From: Chryseobacterium sp. OV279
GTDB lineage: Bacteria > Bacteroidota > Bacteroidia > Flavobacteriales > Weeksellaceae
Length of the DNA stretch: 64,000 nucleotides
NCBI RefSeq assembly: GCF_900128945.1
Contig: NZ_FQUD01000002.1
Location: 99,175 to 163,174 of the forward strand
Reading direction: 5' to 3'
Under the pieces are notes generated by a model, which was not told the DNA's origin, ran no database searches, and saw only the letters and a program-made list of their open reading frames with translations. Positions within the stretch are counted from its first letter, which is position 1. Each line of letters begins with the position of its first letter. The translations under genes were made by a program, and so were the position numbers. Positions 62,774 through 64,000 of the stretch are shown piece by piece.

Positions 62774-63633
62774 TGAAACAAAATACAAATATGAAATCTT
62801 TATTGACCGTTGTATGTCTGCTATTCCTGCAGCTTTTTTCAGCACAGGAGGAAAGTATGACGTATGCTGACGGCGTTTTTAGCTTTGAGGAAAATAAACC
62901 CCAGAAAGTCTTTACGGACTGGTCCAGAGTAAGAAAAGAACCGGATGTAAAATCACAGGTCACTGACTCGCTGCAGACCAATCAACAGGTGATGATTCTC
63001 AAAAAGGAAGAAACTATCCTGAGATTAGGTGAAAGAGGGGCCAACTGGTACAAAGTTTCCTATCAGAAAGGAGATGAAGTTTCCGAAGGTTATATCTGGG
63101 GCGGAAACCTCTGCGTAGGTTTTCGTAACAAAAACGGTTACGACTTCCTTTTTGGACTTTCCAAAACGGTAGACCGGAAAAGCAAAGAATATACCGGGAC
63201 TGAAAAGCAAAATATCGCCGGCATCAAAGTGATGGAAGGAAATGCCCTGATCGATGAGGTATATTTTGATACCGGAAGGGGAGAAGAATTGAGTTATGGA
63301 ACATTTACCATTGAAAGCGGACATAAGCTGCAGAACGTGGAATTGACACTTAAAGCAATGGTTTCCGGTGAAGCATGCGGAATTGCAAGCTATAGCCAGT
63401 ATGTATTTTTTAGAGATAAAAAATTGCTAGCTCTGCCTCAGTTGACGAATGTTGGGGATGCCGATGTGTATTATCATACAGAAGAATTTGTTTTTCCTAA
63501 TGATAAAGGTGGAATCTCCAATGCTTTTATCTTTAAAACGCAGGAAATGGAAAAAGATGATAAAGACAGGGAAAAGAAAAAACATTCCTCCAAAACATAT
63601 CTTTGGGACGGAAGTTCTTATCAACTGAAATAA
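62773..63633 (+). CDS. Exported SH3-domain protein coupled to prmA
   Basis: This 286-residue protein starts at the ATG overlapping the prmA stop (62773); ATG 62791 gives a shorter leader (MKSLLTVVCLLFLQLFSAQ) and is equally plausible. A bacterial SH3 domain covers about 45-115 (VFTDWSRVRKEPDVKSQV, NWYKVSYQKGDEVSEGYIWG). The rest is beta-rich, with a charged Lys/Asp/Glu stretch near the end. It is probably periplasmic; the SH3 may bind wall peptides. No enzymatic motif was seen. Co-translation with prmA is probably incidental. Confidence 0.7.
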   Translation: MKQNTNMKSLLTVVCLLFLQLFSAQEESMTYADGVFSFEENKPQKVFTDWSRVRKEPDVKSQVTDSLQTNQQVMILKKEETILRLGERGANWYKVSYQKGDEVSEGYIWGGNLCVGFRNKNGYDFLFGLSKTVDRKSKEYTGTEKQNIAGIKVMEGNALIDEVYFDTGRGEELSYGTFTIESGHKLQNVELTLKAMVSGEACGIASYSQYVFFRDKKLLALPQLTNVGDADVYYHTEEFVFPNDKGGISNAFIFKTQEMEKDDKDREKKKHSSKTYLWDGSSYQLK

Positions 63634-63655
63634 GTTTTTGACTTCAAATAAATAT

Positions 63656-63687
63656 AACCGCTGTATCAATTACAGTGGTTTTTTTAT
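63656..63687 (+). terminator. Terminator after the SH3 protein gene
   Basis: AACCGCTGTA and TACAGTGGTT pair (one G-T) around TCAAT and are followed by T's. Confidence 0.8.
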
Positions 63688-63883
63688 GTCTTAAATAAAT
63701 TAGATACGAATACAATTTTGCAGTTGAGGAAGAAAACACAGAAGAGTAAGCTGATATCTAACCTGTATTACTGTTTTTAAAAGGGTAAAAATCGCGTAAA
63801 CTCAATCTTTCGGCCTGTAGTGGGTTTTTGCTAAATGAGCCGGATAAAAGGATATAACAGAAAGTAATGTCTGCGCGATTCTT

Positions 63884-63941
63884 TGAGCGCATCAGGATTC
63901 GAACCTTTGGCCGTCCCGATTACAAAATCGGGATGCTCTAT
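63884..63941 (-). pseudogene. Degenerate 3' part of a tRNA gene (tRNA-Thr-like)
   Basis: On the minus strand this reads TAGAGCAT (end of a D arm), then CCCGA-TTTTGTAA-TCGGG (anticodon arm with TGT) and GGTTCGAATCC (T arm), ending GCGCTCA (acceptor 3' side). The 5' acceptor strand and most of the D arm are missing, the anticodon loop has eight bases, and the T stem has two mismatches. It is therefore a tRNA fragment rather than a working gene, perhaps an integration scar. Confidence 0.55.
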
Positions 63942-63968
63942 CTATGTTTGTTTTTATTGAGATAATAT

Positions 63969-64000
63969 AAAACAAAAAACCTCACAATAAAAATTGTGAG
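63969..64000 (-). terminator. Terminator for a minus-strand gene beyond the window
   Basis: On the minus strand CTCACAAT and ATTGTGAG form an 8-bp perfect stem with a TTTT loop and lead into GGTTTTTTGTTTT. The gene it serves must lie to the right of the window. Confidence 0.6.

Overview
The window is an AT-rich chromosomal segment from a flavobacterium of the Weeksellaceae, most likely Chryseobacterium or a close relative. The evidence is the Bacteroidetes-type (subtype iii) type VI secretion genes (tssR, TssD-type hcp), -7 promoter boxes of the form TAnnTTTG, gliding-type (T9SS) C-terminal sorting domains, an S46 dipeptidyl peptidase, a split kdpD, and the near absence of Shine-Dalgarno sequences. 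No rRNA, intact tRNA, CRISPR array, insertion sequence or prophage was seen.

Region 1 (1-14.8 kb) is the 3' end of a T6SS-iii locus: the end of tssR, three near-identical hcp/tssD genes, the clpV/tssH ATPase, a lytic transglycosylase, vgrG/tssI, a LysM protein, and an effector cassette. In the cassette a PAAR-like membrane protein lies between two paralogous two-helix membrane proteins, the candidate immunity proteins. The second paralog has its ATG out of frame because of a run of nine A's. The tail of a third copy survives as a relic after the LysM gene. Each hcp is preceded by the same promoter architecture: two copies of a 16-bp GTAG-N5-CTAC palindrome 21 bp apart, exactly 49 bp before a TAnnTTTG box. 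This looks like a dedicated hcp regulon.

Region 2 (15-25.5 kb) starts with polA. A mostly minus-strand run of small membrane, secreted and cytoplasmic proteins follows, including an Imm22-like protein and a DUF6000-like protein; it reads as an orphan-immunity or accessory island. It ends with YdeI, MgtC and an NlpE-like lipoprotein.

Region 3 (25.9-33.5 kb) holds an S46 peptidase of the DPP11 type, a polysaccharide deacetylase overlapping a GNAT acetyltransferase, and an M16 peptidase.

Region 4 (33.7-44.9 kb) is a potassium-uptake locus. It contains an NtrC-type sigma-54 response regulator, two unannotated one-helix peptides, kdpF, kdpA, kdpB, kdpC, an outer-membrane porin, a short KdpD (KdpD plus Usp domains only) and a separate HAMP-PAS histidine kinase. 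A possible -24/-12 promoter lies before the small peptides.

Region 5 (44.9-56 kb) holds an orphan antitoxin-like gene, an LRR/zinc-ribbon protein, several small secreted or membrane proteins, twin leucine-rich T9SS cargo proteins and ligA. Region 6 (56-64 kb) holds a TonB-dependent receptor, a glycerophosphodiester phosphodiesterase, an SDR reductase, prmA and an SH3 protein, ending in a degenerate tRNA piece.

The intergenic space is rich in repeats: a composite low-complexity family (six sites), a ~330-bp family in inverted orientation at 41.5 and 60.3 kb, three tandem hairpin units at 61.5 kb, and a 33-nt hairpin present at two distant sites. All family names come from reading motifs by eye; no search was run.
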